64,000 bases of DNA. It comes from Xanthomonas sp. DAR 80977. GTDB taxonomy: Bacteria > Pseudomonadota > Gammaproteobacteria > Xanthomonadales > Xanthomonadaceae. Both the position numbers and the translations under genes were made by a program. Below, piece by piece: positions 27,116-35,974 of this stretch (position 1 is its first letter; the number at the start of each line of letters is the position of its first letter). Under the pieces are notes generated by a model. The model ran no database searches, was not told the DNA's origin, and worked only from the letters and a program-made list of their open reading frames with translations. Location of the stretch: the NCBI RefSeq assembly GCF_041240605.1, contig NZ_CP162487.1, forward strand, positions 3,541,001 to 3,605,000, written 5' to 3'.

Positions 27116-28362
27116 TGGAAACGCTCCACGCGGTACGGCGTGGGGTCGATCGCGGGCGCTTGCCCGCACATCAGGTCGGCCATCAGTTGTCCTGTCGCGC
27201 TGCTCATGCTGATCCCGAGCATGCCATGGCCGGCCGCCAGCCAGACGTGAGGATGCCGCGGCGAACGCCCCAGCGCGGGCAGGTCGTCCCAGGTCATCGG
27301 CCGCCAGCCGTACCAGCGCTCGCGCAGCTGCGGGCCTTCCGGCTCGTGCAGGTAGTGCCGCGCGGCGCGTTGCAGGGCGGCCAGGCGCACCTCGTTCAAG
27401 CGCGTGTCGTGGCCGGAGAATTCCATGGTGCTGCCGAGACGGAAACCGCTGCCCCAGGTGGTGACACAGACCTGCGGATCCTTCAGCACCACCGGCCGCG
27501 TCGGCGCCAGCGTCGGCCGCGTATAGGTGATCGAATAGCCCTTGCCCGCCTGGATCGGCAGGCGCAGTCCGAGCATCGCGGCCAGTGCAGGCGACCACGG
27601 CCCGGCCGCCAGCACCAGTTCGCGCGCGCGCCGCGGGCCGTGCGCGGTGTCCACGCGCACGCCGTCGCTGCCCGGCTGTAGCGCCTGCACGCGGCAGTGC
27701 TCCTCGATCGTCGCGCCGCGCGCGCGCAGCACGCGCGCCAGCTCGGCGGTGTAGCGGTCCGGCCGCAGGTGCGCATCGCCGGGAAAATGCACCGCGCCCA
27801 CTACTACGTCGCGGAACGCCGGCTGCTGGCGCAGGTAATCGGCGCCATCGATCACCCGGGTGCGGATGCCGAGCCGCTCCAGCGCCACGCATTCTTCGGC
27901 GTAGTGCTCGAAATTGCGCCGGTCGCCGAACACGTAGTCCAGCCCGTCCGCGCCGAATTCGCAGTCCAGCGCATAGCGCTCGATCCAGGCGACCAGGCGC
28001 GTGCGCGCGTCGCCGAGCAGCGCCGCGCGCGCCTGCGCGCTGGCCAGCCAGTCGTGCGCATTGCAGCGCGCGCGGAAGCGCAGCAGCCACTGCCATAGCC
28101 CCGGATCCAGGCGCGGACGGATGTACAGCGGCGCATCCGGGCGCAGCATCCAGCGCAGCGCACGCCGCGGCACCCCGGGCGCCGCCAGCGGCGGCGCGTG
28201 GCTGGGGGTGATGGTGCCGCAGTTGCCGTGCGAGGTGGCGCCGCCGACCGCGCCTGCGTCCACGATCCGCACCTGGCGGCCGGCCTCCAGCAATGCCAGG
28301 CCGGTGGCCAGCCCGATCGCGCCGGCGCCGACGATCAGTACATCGTCCTGGGGCGTAGTCAC
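27112..28362 (-). CDS. D-amino acid dehydrogenase-like FAD oxidoreductase (DadA family)
   Basis: The 416-residue flavoprotein has an N-terminal FAD motif (LIVGAGAIGLATGLALLEAG). DadA-type segments follow, such as NCGTITPSH after the first strand and a C-terminal GHGMLGISMSSATGQLMADL. Members deaminate D-amino acids or related amines at the inner membrane face and pass electrons to the respiratory chain. No partner racemase (dadX) is adjacent. Instead the next gene is a glutathione reductase-like gene whose GTG overlaps this gene's stop. ATG 28362 is the natural start. The substrate could be another amino acid such as proline or a glycine derivative. Confidence 0.86.
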   Translation of the reverse strand: MTTPQDDVLIVGAGAIGLATGLALLEAGRQVRIVDAGAVGGATSHGNCGTITPSHAPPLAAPGVPRRALRWMLRPDAPLYIRPRLDPGLWQWLLRFRARCNAHDWLASAQARAALLGDARTRLVAWIERYALDCEFGADGLDYVFGDRRNFEHYAEECVALERLGIRTRVIDGADYLRQQPAFRDVVVGAVHFPGDAHLRPDRYTAELARVLRARGATIEEHCRVQALQPGSDGVRVDTAHGPRRARELVLAAGPWSPALAAMLGLRLPIQAGKGYSITYTRPTLAPTRPVVLKDPQVCVTTWGSGFRLGSTMEFSGHDTRLNEVRLAALQRAARHYLHEPEGPQLRERWYGWRPMTWDDLPALGRSPRHPHVWLAAGHGMLGISMSSATGQLMADLMCGQAPAIDPTPYRVERFQ

Positions 28363-28372
28363 CGCGGCCCGC

Positions 28373-29650
28373 CTAGGACGCGTCGCGCCGGCGCAGCGGC
28401 TGCCAGCGCAGGTAGCTCGCGCAGCGCCACAGCCATTCCGCCGGGCCGAAGCGGAAATGGCGCAGCCACAGCTGCGACAGCGCCACCTGCAGCGCGAACA
28501 GCGCGAACGCGAACGGAATCTGCCAGGCGCGCGGCAAGCGTTCGAAATAGCCCAGCCCGTAGCCGTAGAACAGCGTGGTGCACAGCAGCGACTGCAGCAG
28601 GTAATTGCTCAGCGCCATGCGCCCGGCCGGCGCCAGCCAGCGCAGCGCGTGCGCGAAGCGCAGCACCCAGGCCGCATAGCCCAGCGCCATCATGCCGCTG
28701 GCCACGGTGGCCAGGGCGAACGCGCTGGCCAGGCGCAGGTCCAGGCGCGCCGGATCCATCCACGGCTCCAGCCGGAAACTCAGCAGCATCAGCGCCATGC
28801 CCGCCGGCAGCACGACCCAGCGCAGCGCCGCCAGCAGGCGCGGGCGCTGCTGTGGCTGCTGCGCCAGGCCGCTGCGCACGCACCATGCGCCGAGCAGGAA
28901 CATGCCGAAGATGGTCGGCGCGTTGAACACCAGCAGGCCCAGCGCATCGACCAGGTCGCGCAGGCGCTGCGCGGTGGCCTGCGCGTAGCTGCCGTGGCCG
29001 AACACCTGGCGCTGCTGGGCCAGTTCGGCCGCGGCGCGCTGCGCCTGCACGGCCATGTCCTGCCGCCACTGCATCGCGCCATGCGGGTCGGCCTGCGCCG
29101 CCGAGCCGATCGCGCCGGTCAGCAGCGACAGCAGCGGCGAGCACAGGTAGACCGCCAGCGCCATCCACGGCAGCCACCGGGTCGGCGCTTCGCGGAAGGC
29201 GAGCAGCATGAACGCCAACAGCGCGTAGCTGACCAGGATATCGCCGGACCACAGCAGCAGCGCATGCAGCACGCCGATCAGCAGCAGCGCCGCGCTGCGG
29301 CGCACGAAGAAGCCGCCGAACTCGCGCCGCACCGCGTCGGCGCGCTGCGCCATCACCGCGAAGCCCATGCCGAACAGCAACGAGAACAAGGTGTAGAACT
29401 TGCCCTGCACCAGCAGGTAGACCGCCGCGTCGGCGATGCGGTCGGCGCCGTGCAGCAGCGGATCCAGCCCGGTCATCGCTGCGTCGAGCGGGCCGACGAA
29501 GCCCTCGATGTTCATCAGCAGGATGCCGAGCAGGGCGAAACCGCGCAGCACGTCCAGGGCGACGATGCGTTCGGCCGGCGCGACGGGCTGCAGCACGGGA
29601 GCGGAAGAAGCCAAGGCGTGGCACCGGGCGAAAGAGCGGCGATTATCCAT
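28373..29650 (-). CDS. DUF418 domain-containing membrane protein
   Basis: The 425-residue inner-membrane protein begins with the family signature RIVALDVLRGFALLGILLMNI. It carries about ten hydrophobic segments and ends with the DUF418 block, containing GRMALSNYLLQS, YGYGLGYFE and FRFGPAEWLWR. The family is related to acyltransferase-3-like and heparan N-acetyltransferase-like membrane proteins; its reaction is not known. ATG 29650 (MDNRRSFARCH) is used, though the true start could lie nearer the signature. It ends ten bases upstream of the DadA-like ATG, so the three genes 29650-25757 may form one operon. Confidence 0.86.
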   Translation of the reverse strand: MDNRRSFARCHALASSAPVLQPVAPAERIVALDVLRGFALLGILLMNIEGFVGPLDAAMTGLDPLLHGADRIADAAVYLLVQGKFYTLFSLLFGMGFAVMAQRADAVRREFGGFFVRRSAALLLIGVLHALLLWSGDILVSYALLAFMLLAFREAPTRWLPWMALAVYLCSPLLSLLTGAIGSAAQADPHGAMQWRQDMAVQAQRAAAELAQQRQVFGHGSYAQATAQRLRDLVDALGLLVFNAPTIFGMFLLGAWCVRSGLAQQPQQRPRLLAALRWVVLPAGMALMLLSFRLEPWMDPARLDLRLASAFALATVASGMMALGYAAWVLRFAHALRWLAPAGRMALSNYLLQSLLCTTLFYGYGLGYFERLPRAWQIPFAFALFALQVALSQLWLRHFRFGPAEWLWRCASYLRWQPLRRRDAS

Positions 29651-29802
29651 CGCCGCGGCGCGCGTGCGCCAAGGCGCATGCGCGAAGTGCGCGGCGGCGG
29701 GGCGCAACTCGGCGCTGCCCGATCGGGCAGCGGCCGCGGCGCAACGCACGCCGGCGCGGTGGCGCGTGCGGATCCGGCGAGCCGGCTCCGCGCGGCGCCC
29801 GG

Positions 29803-30282
29803 TCAGTGGTGGTGACCGCCCTCGCCGTGCACGTGGCCGTGCTCGATCTCTTCCGGCTTGGCCTCGCGCACCTCGATGATCTCCACGTCGAAATGCAGGT
29901 CCTTGCCCGCCATCGGATGGTTGAGGTCGACGTCGACCACGCTCATGCCGACCTTCTGCACGGTCACCGCGCGCGGGCCGAAGTTGGTCTGCAACACCAC
30001 CTGGCTGCCCGGCTGCAGCTTGGTCGCGCCGAAATGCTTCTTCGGCACGCGCTGGGTCAGGCCCTCGCGGTACTCGCCGTAGGCGTCCTTGGCGGCCACG
30101 TCGACGCCGAAGCTCTCGCCGGCTTCCTTGTCCAGCATCGCGTTCTCCAGGCCCGGGATGATGTTGCCGTGGCCGATCAGGATCACCAGCGGATCGCGGT
30201 CCTTGGACGTCTCGATCGGCGCTTGGCCGGCTTCGGAGACGGTGTAGTGGAAACGGACGACGCGGTCTTTTTCGATCTTCAT
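29803..30282 (-). CDS. slyD: FKBP-type peptidyl-prolyl isomerase SlyD
   Basis: SlyD is a cytoplasmic prolyl isomerase, chaperone and metal-binding protein. The 159-residue product starts MKIEKDRVVRFHYTVSEAG. It contains PLVILIGHGNIIPGLE, the insert-in-flap domain (about 70-120), and DLNHPMAGKDLHFDVEI. A short His-rich tail (HGHVHGEGGHHH) would bind nickel or zinc; it is shorter than the E. coli tail. ATG 30282 is the family start, and the 28 extra upstream codons in the open frame are rejected. It diverges from a lipoprotein NlpC/P60 gene. Confidence 0.95.
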   Translation of the reverse strand: MKIEKDRVVRFHYTVSEAGQAPIETSKDRDPLVILIGHGNIIPGLENAMLDKEAGESFGVDVAAKDAYGEYREGLTQRVPKKHFGATKLQPGSQVVLQTNFGPRAVTVQKVGMSVVDVDLNHPMAGKDLHFDVEIIEVREAKPEEIEHGHVHGEGGHHH

Positions 30283-30392
30283 GTGCAACTCTGCGCTGTG
30301 GCTGCCGGGGGCAGACGGTGTGGACGGCTTGTCGGCCGACGGGAGCGCCGCCATGATGGCGGCCATCTGAGGTCGCGCATTATCCCGGCTCC

Positions 30393-30935
30393 ATGCACAA
30401 CAAGCCAGTTTCAGCGTCCACGCGGCGCCGCCTCGCCTGCTGGGCGGCCCTGCTCTGCATGACCGTGCTGGCCGCCTGCGGGCGCCAGGAAGTGCGCCCG
30501 TCGCGGCCGCCGCCGGTGGCGGTGCGCAGCTGGCCGCAGGTAACGCCGGCCGACCCGGCCGCGGCCAACGCGGTGCTGATGCGCGCCCTGGGCCTGGTCG
30601 GCACCCCCTACCGCTACGGCGGCAACACCCCCGAATCGGGCTTCGACTGCAGCGGCCTGGTCGCCTACGTCTACCGCGACATGCTCGACCTGCAGCTGCC
30701 GCGCACCTCGCGCGAGCTGGCCGCGGTGCAGGGTCCGCGGATCGATCCGCAGCGCCTGAGCACCGGCGACCTGGTGTTCTTCGGCAGCGGCGGCAGCGTC
30801 AGCCACGTCGGCATCTATGTCGGCGAGGGCCGCTTCGTGCACGCCCCCAGCACCGGCGGAACGGTCCGCCTGGACTATCTGGACGGGTCGTACTGGCGCG
30901 ACCACTACACCGGCGCCAAGCGGGTTTTGCACTGA
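30393..30935 (+). CDS. NlpC/P60 family lipoprotein endopeptidase
   Basis: This is a 180-residue probable murein endopeptidase. It has a lipoprotein signal with Cys29 in VLAAC and a short linker. The NlpC/P60 domain (about 55-178) has catalytic Cys86 in FDCSGLV, His138 in SHVGIYVG and a third polar residue, His150, in FVHAPSTGG. Such enzymes cut the stem peptide of peptidoglycan. It is followed after 107 AT-rich bases by a second, longer NlpC/P60 gene on the same strand. Confidence 0.92.
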   Translation: MHNKPVSASTRRRLACWAALLCMTVLAACGRQEVRPSRPPPVAVRSWPQVTPADPAAANAVLMRALGLVGTPYRYGGNTPESGFDCSGLVAYVYRDMLDLQLPRTSRELAAVQGPRIDPQRLSTGDLVFFGSGGSVSHVGIYVGEGRFVHAPSTGGTVRLDYLDGSYWRDHYTGAKRVLH

Positions 30936-31042
30936 AGTGTGGTTCGGCTCACATTCATAATTACGAAATATTAACGTTATTTGAACTTCCTCTTGCTGTC
31001 TACAAGGCATGATCCCCCATCGTTTGAATTTGTGATCGAAGC

Positions 31043-31861
31043 GTGACGACTGAAGCCAAGACCTCTCCAGGCAAGACCTCCGTCCCCCGCCGGACCGCTT
31101 TCCGCCTCATTTGCACCGCCTCGCTCTGCCTCTCGGCCGTTCCGGCCCTGGCCCAGTCGGCTCCCGCCGACACCGTGGTTCCAGAAGCGATCGCGACCGT
31201 CGCACCGGCCCAGCCGGCCGCTACCGGCACCCCCAACCCCGCCATGCTGCAGCCCGCGACCGCCAAGCCGGCCGCCGCCGCGCAGGCGCAGGCCCCGGCC
31301 CGCAGCAAGGCCGATGCCGCCGCCACCGCCACCCTGGCCGCCCTGCTCCCGCACCTGGCCGCCAACGACACCATTCCGCTGATGGACCGCTCGGCGATGT
31401 TCGCCGGCGACATCAGCCGCCTGCTGGCCAACTACGACGTGTCCCAGGCCCCCCTGCGCGAAGGCGTGGTGCCGGGCGGCGACAAGGTCCAGTCGGTGCT
31501 CAAGCGCGCCATGGCGCTGCTCGGCACGCCGTACCGCTGGGGCGGCGAGGACACCGAAGGCTTCGATTGCAGCGGCCTGGTCGGCTACGTGTTCCGCACC
31601 GCGCTGGGCATCGAGCTGCCGCGCGTGTCGCGCGAGATGGCGCGCGAGGCCAATGCCGAACTGATCAAGGACCGCGACGCGCTGGCCCCCGGCGACCTGG
31701 TGTTCTTCGGCCGCAAGGGCCGCGTCGACCACGTCGGCCTGTACGTCGGCGAAGGCCGCTTCCTGCACGCGCCGAGCCGCGGCAAGGACGTGCGCGTGGA
31801 CACGCTGACCAGCGGCTACTGGAGCGCCAAGTTCCTGCAGGCGCGGCGCGTGGCGATGTAA
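31043..31861 (+). CDS. NlpC/P60 family endopeptidase (272 aa)
   Basis: This secreted or periplasmic murein peptidase is a paralogue of the upstream gene. It has a signal peptide (about 16-38, ending AVPALAQ) and a long Ala/Pro linker (about 40-95). A small helical segment precedes the catalytic domain (about 150-272), which has Cys176 (FDCSGLV), His230 (VDHVGLYVG) and His242 (FLHAPSRG). The start codon appears to be GTG 31043 with a weak GAAG upstream. The linker suggests reach into the murein layer. A terminator follows, and the AT-rich gap at 30936-31042 probably contains its own promoter. Confidence 0.9.
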   Translation: MTTEAKTSPGKTSVPRRTAFRLICTASLCLSAVPALAQSAPADTVVPEAIATVAPAQPAATGTPNPAMLQPATAKPAAAAQAQAPARSKADAAATATLAALLPHLAANDTIPLMDRSAMFAGDISRLLANYDVSQAPLREGVVPGGDKVQSVLKRAMALLGTPYRWGGEDTEGFDCSGLVGYVFRTALGIELPRVSREMAREANAELIKDRDALAPGDLVFFGRKGRVDHVGLYVGEGRFLHAPSRGKDVRVDTLTSGYWSAKFLQARRVAM

Positions 31862-31886
31862 GCCAGGCGACACGCCGGCAACGAAG

Positions 31887-31913
31887 AAGGCCGCTGGGAA
31901 CAGCGGCCTTTTT
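31887..31913 (+). terminator. Rho-independent terminator after the second NlpC/P60 gene
   Basis: AAGGCCGCTG (31887-31896), loop GGAA and CAGCGGCCTT form a ten-base perfect stem, with further T to 31913. It lies 26 bases after the stop. Confidence 0.9.
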
Positions 31914-31987
31914 CGTTGCTGCGGGGCATGCAGGACAGCCGCGCAGGCCGGCGACCGCGCCGCCGGCGCGGCCACGGCCTGCCGACC

Positions 31988-32467
31988 TCAGGCCTGGTAG
32001 TGGGAGATGGTGTCCTCGATCCCCTTGCTCAGCTCCATCACCTTCAGCGCGTACTCGGCCAGGCGGTGGTCCTCCGGCGTGTCCGGCTGCCACGACGGCA
32101 CCGGGGTCGGCTTGCCTTCGACCCCGTCCAGGGCCACGAACACGATGATGCAGTGGGTGCACAGCCGCGAGTCGCCGCCCATCGGGTCGCGCGCGCGCAC
32201 GTCGATCGCGAAATGCATGCTGGTGCTGCCGGTGTAGACCAGCTTGGCGGTGACCGTGACCATGTCGCTGATCCGGATCGGCGAGACGAAGCGGATCCCG
32301 CCGACCGCCACGGTCACGCTGTAGCGCCCGCTCCAGCCCACCGCCGCGGCGTAGCCGACCTGGTCGATCCACTTCATCACCACCCCGCCGTGGACCTTGC
32401 CGCCATAGTTGACGTCGATCGGTTCGGCCAGGAAGCGGAAGGTCAGTTCGCGTTGCGTGCCGCTCAT
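31988..32467 (-). CDS. Acyl-CoA thioesterase, hotdog fold (YciA/BACH-like)
   Basis: The 159-residue cytoplasmic thioesterase hydrolyses acyl-CoA to free acid and CoA. The hotdog motif region reads VNYGGKVHGGVVMKWIDQVGY near residues 19-39, with the Asp of the long helix in place. VAVGGIRFVSPIRISD and a later FVALD strand follow. The length fits single-domain acyl-CoA hydrolases. ATG 32467 is preferred. It diverges from the Fur-controlled receptor unit, and the 317-base gap contains the promoter of that unit. Confidence 0.9.
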   Translation of the reverse strand: MSGTQRELTFRFLAEPIDVNYGGKVHGGVVMKWIDQVGYAAAVGWSGRYSVTVAVGGIRFVSPIRISDMVTVTAKLVYTGSTSMHFAIDVRARDPMGGDSRLCTHCIIVFVALDGVEGKPTPVPSWQPDTPEDHRLAEYALKVMELSKGIEDTISHYQA

Positions 32468-32617
32468 TGGGGCTCCAGGAAAGGAATGGGTTGACGAGTC
32501 TGCCACGGCCTCGCGCTTGCCGCGCGGCCAGCGCCGGGATCGTCGAACCCGCTGCCTGCATGGCGGCGATACCGAGCCATGCGGCGCTCCCGATGCGCAC
32601 CGCATCCCACATCGCAA

Positions 32618-32646
32618 TTGATAACGAATATCATTAACAATACAAT
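32618..32646 (+). promoter_or_regulatory. Sigma70-like promoter overlapped by a Fur box
   Basis: A -35-like TTGATA (32618-32623) and a -10-like TACAAT (32641-32646) are separated by exactly 17 bases. Across the spacer lies GATAACGAATATCATTAAC (32620-32638), which matches the 19-base Fur consensus GATAATGATAATCATTATC at 15 positions. Binding of iron-loaded Fur would block RNA polymerase directly. The receptor ATG at 32785 leaves a leader of roughly 130 bases. It is the only clear Fur site I found in the window. Confidence 0.88.
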
Positions 32647-32784
32647 GACATCCCGTCGCGGCCCGCCATCGCCCAGGCCACGGCCAGCTGTCCTCCATCC
32701 CCACGCCATGCGCGTCCTGCATCCCGCCGTCGCCGGCAAGATGCTGCGGGCGCGCACGCCGCTCTTCCGAGTTCTCCTGCCGCC

Positions 32785-34908
32785 ATGACATTTCCGCCTT
32801 CCTCGCTGCGCAGCCTTCCTCTGTGGTCGCTGTGCCTGCTGGCCGCTCCCGCGGTCGCCCAGCAAGCCGCGTCCGCCGATGAGGAACAACTGCAGCGCCT
32901 CGACACCGTGTCGGTCACCGGCACCCGCGCCAGCGGCCTCAATCCGCAGACCGTGGAGGCCGGCAGCTTCCGCGGCGCGAACATCCTCGACGTGCCGTCC
33001 ACGGTCAACGTGGTCACCCGCGAGGCGCTGGACCTGCAGGCCGCCGCCGGCCTCTACGACGCGGTGCGCAACACCGCCGGCGTGACCCGCCAGCAGAACG
33101 GCGGCGACACCTGGGACCAGTTGGTGATCCGCGGCATCGCGGTGGAGAACCGCACCAATTACCGGCTCAACGGCTCAATGCCGGTCATGAACTTCTCGCA
33201 GGTGCCGCTCGAGGACAAGGAGCGGGTGGAAGTGCTGAAGGGCGCCTCGGCGCTGTACTACGGCTTCACCTCGCCGGCCGGCGTGGTCAACTTCGTCACC
33301 AAGCGCGCCGGCGCCACGCCGGTCACCAGCTTCGGCCTGACCCTGGACCAGTACGGCACCGCGGTGGGCAACATCGACGTGGCGCGCCGCCTCGGCGCCG
33401 AGCAGCAGATCGGCGTGCGCGTCAACGCCGCCGGCGGCGCGCTCGGCTCGTACCTGGACGGGGTCGACGACGGCAGCCGGCGCTTCCTCTCGGCCGCGCT
33501 GGACTGGCGCGTCAGCGAGCGGCTGCTGCTCAAGGGCGACGTCGAATACGACCACCGCCGCGTCACCGAACAGGTCGGCGTGAACCTGCCCACCGCGGTA
33601 GGCGGTACGATCACGCTGCCGCATCCGGTCGACCCCACCCGCCTGGTCGGCCCGGACTGGTCGCAGTTCGAGGCGACCACGCGCAACGCGCTGCTGCGCG
33701 CCGACTATGCGCTGGCCGACGGCTGGGCGCTGACCGTGGAGGCCGGCCACTCGGAGATGGCGCGCGACCGCCGGCTGGCGATCTTCCGCTTCGCCAACAA
33801 CGCCGGCGTCGCCAGCGGCGAGGGTTCGATCCGCGGCAACCAGCAGCACCACGTGGTGGATTCGGACCTGCTGCGCGCCGAGCTGTTCGGCAGCTTCGCC
33901 ACCGGGCCGGTCGAGCACGAGCTGACGGTCGGCGCGAGCCGCACCGACAAGGGCCAGGACCCGATCTACCAGAGCAACTACACCATCGCCTCGCAGAACC
34001 TGTATGCCCCGCGGGTCATCACCACGGTCAGCTACGGCGCGCGCCCGACGACCCCCACCACCGCGGCGCTGGACACCGAGGACACCGGCCTGTACCTGGT
34101 GGACCGCCTGAAGTTCGGCCCGTCCTGGCAGCTGATCGCCGGCCTGCGCCACTCGCGCTACCGCAGCGACCAGGGCAGTTCGCACTACGAGGCCAACGAG
34201 ACCACGCCGATGCTGGCCGGCATCTACAAGCTGGGCGAGCGCCTGTCGCTGTACGCGTCCTATGCCGAGGGCCTGGAAGAAGGCGAGGCCGCCCCCACCG
34301 GCACCGACAACGAGAACACGCGGCTGGCGCCGGGCATCAGCAAGCAAAAGGAACTGGGCGTACGCTGGCAGGCCCCGCGCGGCACCCTGGTCTCGGCGGC
34401 ACTGTTCGACATCCGCCGCCCGGGCTACTACACCAACGCCGACAACGTGTTCACCGCCGACGGCGAGCAGCGCTATACCGGCCTCGAGCTGTCCACCCAG
34501 GGCCAGCTCACCCGCCAGCTCGGCTGGCAGACCTCGGCGCAGTGGCTGGACCCGCGCTTCGCCCGGATCGGCGCGCAGTACGACGGCAAGCTGCCGGAGA
34601 ACGCGGCCCGCCGCACCGGCAGCGCGTTCCTGACCTACGCCTTCGACGCGGTGCCCGGGCTGTCGGTCAATGGCGGCGCCTACTACACCGGCCGCCGCCC
34701 GGTGAACGACCTCAACCAGGCCTGGCTCGGCGACACCACGCTGTTGAGCCTGGGCGGCCGCTACGTCACGGCGCTGTTCGAGCGGCGCACCAGTTGGCAG
34801 CTCAATGTCGACAACCTCGCCGACAAACGCTACTGGGCCGGCGCCGGCACCCGGCTGGCCGCCGGCGCGCCGCGCACGATCAAGTTCACCCTGAAGGTCG
34901 ACCTGTGA
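32785..34908 (+). CDS. TonB-dependent siderophore-type receptor
   Basis: This 707-residue outer-membrane receptor is likely induced by iron starvation through the Fur box upstream. It has a signal peptide (about 1-27, ending PAVAQQ), the TonB-box region LDTVSVTGTRASG and a plug at about 60-175. The plug contains RGIAVENRTNYRLNG and ERVEVLKGASALYYG, as in siderophore receptors, and the barrel ends IKFTLKVDL. The length is normal for this class. The stop TGA overlaps the GTG of the next gene by four bases, so the binding-protein gene is translationally coupled. The ligand may be a ferric chelate; no siderophore synthesis genes are nearby. Confidence 0.93.
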   Translation: MTFPPSSLRSLPLWSLCLLAAPAVAQQAASADEEQLQRLDTVSVTGTRASGLNPQTVEAGSFRGANILDVPSTVNVVTREALDLQAAAGLYDAVRNTAGVTRQQNGGDTWDQLVIRGIAVENRTNYRLNGSMPVMNFSQVPLEDKERVEVLKGASALYYGFTSPAGVVNFVTKRAGATPVTSFGLTLDQYGTAVGNIDVARRLGAEQQIGVRVNAAGGALGSYLDGVDDGSRRFLSAALDWRVSERLLLKGDVEYDHRRVTEQVGVNLPTAVGGTITLPHPVDPTRLVGPDWSQFEATTRNALLRADYALADGWALTVEAGHSEMARDRRLAIFRFANNAGVASGEGSIRGNQQHHVVDSDLLRAELFGSFATGPVEHELTVGASRTDKGQDPIYQSNYTIASQNLYAPRVITTVSYGARPTTPTTAALDTEDTGLYLVDRLKFGPSWQLIAGLRHSRYRSDQGSSHYEANETTPMLAGIYKLGERLSLYASYAEGLEEGEAAPTGTDNENTRLAPGISKQKELGVRWQAPRGTLVSAALFDIRRPGYYTNADNVFTADGEQRYTGLELSTQGQLTRQLGWQTSAQWLDPRFARIGAQYDGKLPENAARRTGSAFLTYAFDAVPGLSVNGGAYYTGRRPVNDLNQAWLGDTTLLSLGGRYVTALFERRTSWQLNVDNLADKRYWAGAGTRLAAGAPRTIKFTLKVDL

Positions 34909-35960
34909 GGCATGGCGGCCTCGCGCTGGCGCTCGCGCTGCTCGCCGCCGCGGGCAGCAACGCCGCCGCCGCATCGCCGGGCGCGGCGGCGGCGTTGCCG
35001 GCGCGCGCGGTGGATGCCGCGTTGCCGCGCTATGACCCGCGCGCCGTGCGGATCGACCCGTCGGCGGACTACCTGACCGCCGACGGTGCGGTGCGCATCG
35101 CCGGGGCCGAGCACGTGCATGCCATCGTCGAGCGCTTCAACGCGCTGTTCGCGCGCCACCATCCCGGCGTGCGCTTCGCCAGCGAAGGCAAGGGCACCAG
35201 CAGCGCGGTCCCGCTGCTGATGTTCGGGCGCACGCTGTTCGGGCCGATGGGGCGTGCGATCAATCCGATCGAGCAAGTGCCCTACCGCAAGATCGTCGGC
35301 GCCGATCCGCTCGACATCCGGGTGGCGCATACGGCCGACAGCGGCGCCGACGGCCTGGCCACGACCCTGGCGGTGTACGTGAACCGGCGCAACCCGCTGG
35401 CGCAGCTGAGCGTGTCGCAACTGGCGCAGGTGCTGGCCATCGGCAACCCCGGCGGCGACCTCTCGCGCTGGGGCCAACTCGGCCTGCAAGGAGACTGGAG
35501 CGCGCGCGCGATCCAGCCCTATGCCACGCCCGAGTACAGCGGGTTCGGCGACGCGCTGCAGCAGCAGGTCCTGCACGGGCGTGCGCTGGCGCCGCGCACC
35601 CAGTACGCGTCCGACAGCGCGCGCCTGCTGCAGCGCGTGGCCGCCGATCCGGACGGCATCGCCGTGGCGGCGATCGGACTGGAAGACGCGCAGGTGCGCC
35701 AGTTGCCGCTGCTCGGCCTGCACAGCGGACGCGCGCTGACCGGCACGCCGCAGGAGGTGGCGAGCGGCGACTATCCGCTGGGCCGGTGGCTGCACTTCTA
35801 TGTGCGACGCATGCCCGGCAAGCCGCTGGACCCGCTGGTGAAGGAATACCTGCGGCTGGTGCTGTCGCACGAGGGCCAGGCGATCATCGCCGCGCAGCCG
35901 GGCGGCTACCTGCCGCTCAGCGCCGCGCAGGCCCGCCGCGAACGCGAAAAACTCGATTGA
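34905..35960 (+). CDS. PstS-like periplasmic substrate-binding protein (first of two)
   Basis: The 351-residue product starts at GTG 34905, inside the end of the receptor gene (GTGA overlap). It has a signal peptide (about 1-24) and a PBP-like fold resembling phosphate-binding PstS. There is an early GAEHVHAIVERFNALFARHHPG strand-helix and a GTSS turn where PstS binds its anion. VNRRNPLAQLSVSQLAQVL and the C-terminal DPLVKEYLRLVLSHEGQ follow. PstS proteins normally feed an ABC importer, but no permease or ATPase gene is adjacent. It is a paralogue of the next gene. Whether it binds phosphate, a metal-phosphate or another anion is unresolved. Confidence 0.85.
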   Translation: MRHGGLALALALLAAAGSNAAAASPGAAAALPARAVDAALPRYDPRAVRIDPSADYLTADGAVRIAGAEHVHAIVERFNALFARHHPGVRFASEGKGTSSAVPLLMFGRTLFGPMGRAINPIEQVPYRKIVGADPLDIRVAHTADSGADGLATTLAVYVNRRNPLAQLSVSQLAQVLAIGNPGGDLSRWGQLGLQGDWSARAIQPYATPEYSGFGDALQQQVLHGRALAPRTQYASDSARLLQRVAADPDGIAVAAIGLEDAQVRQLPLLGLHSGRALTGTPQEVASGDYPLGRWLHFYVRRMPGKPLDPLVKEYLRLVLSHEGQAIIAAQPGGYLPLSAAQARREREKLD

Positions 35961-35974
35961 ACGGCCCGCTTCCC

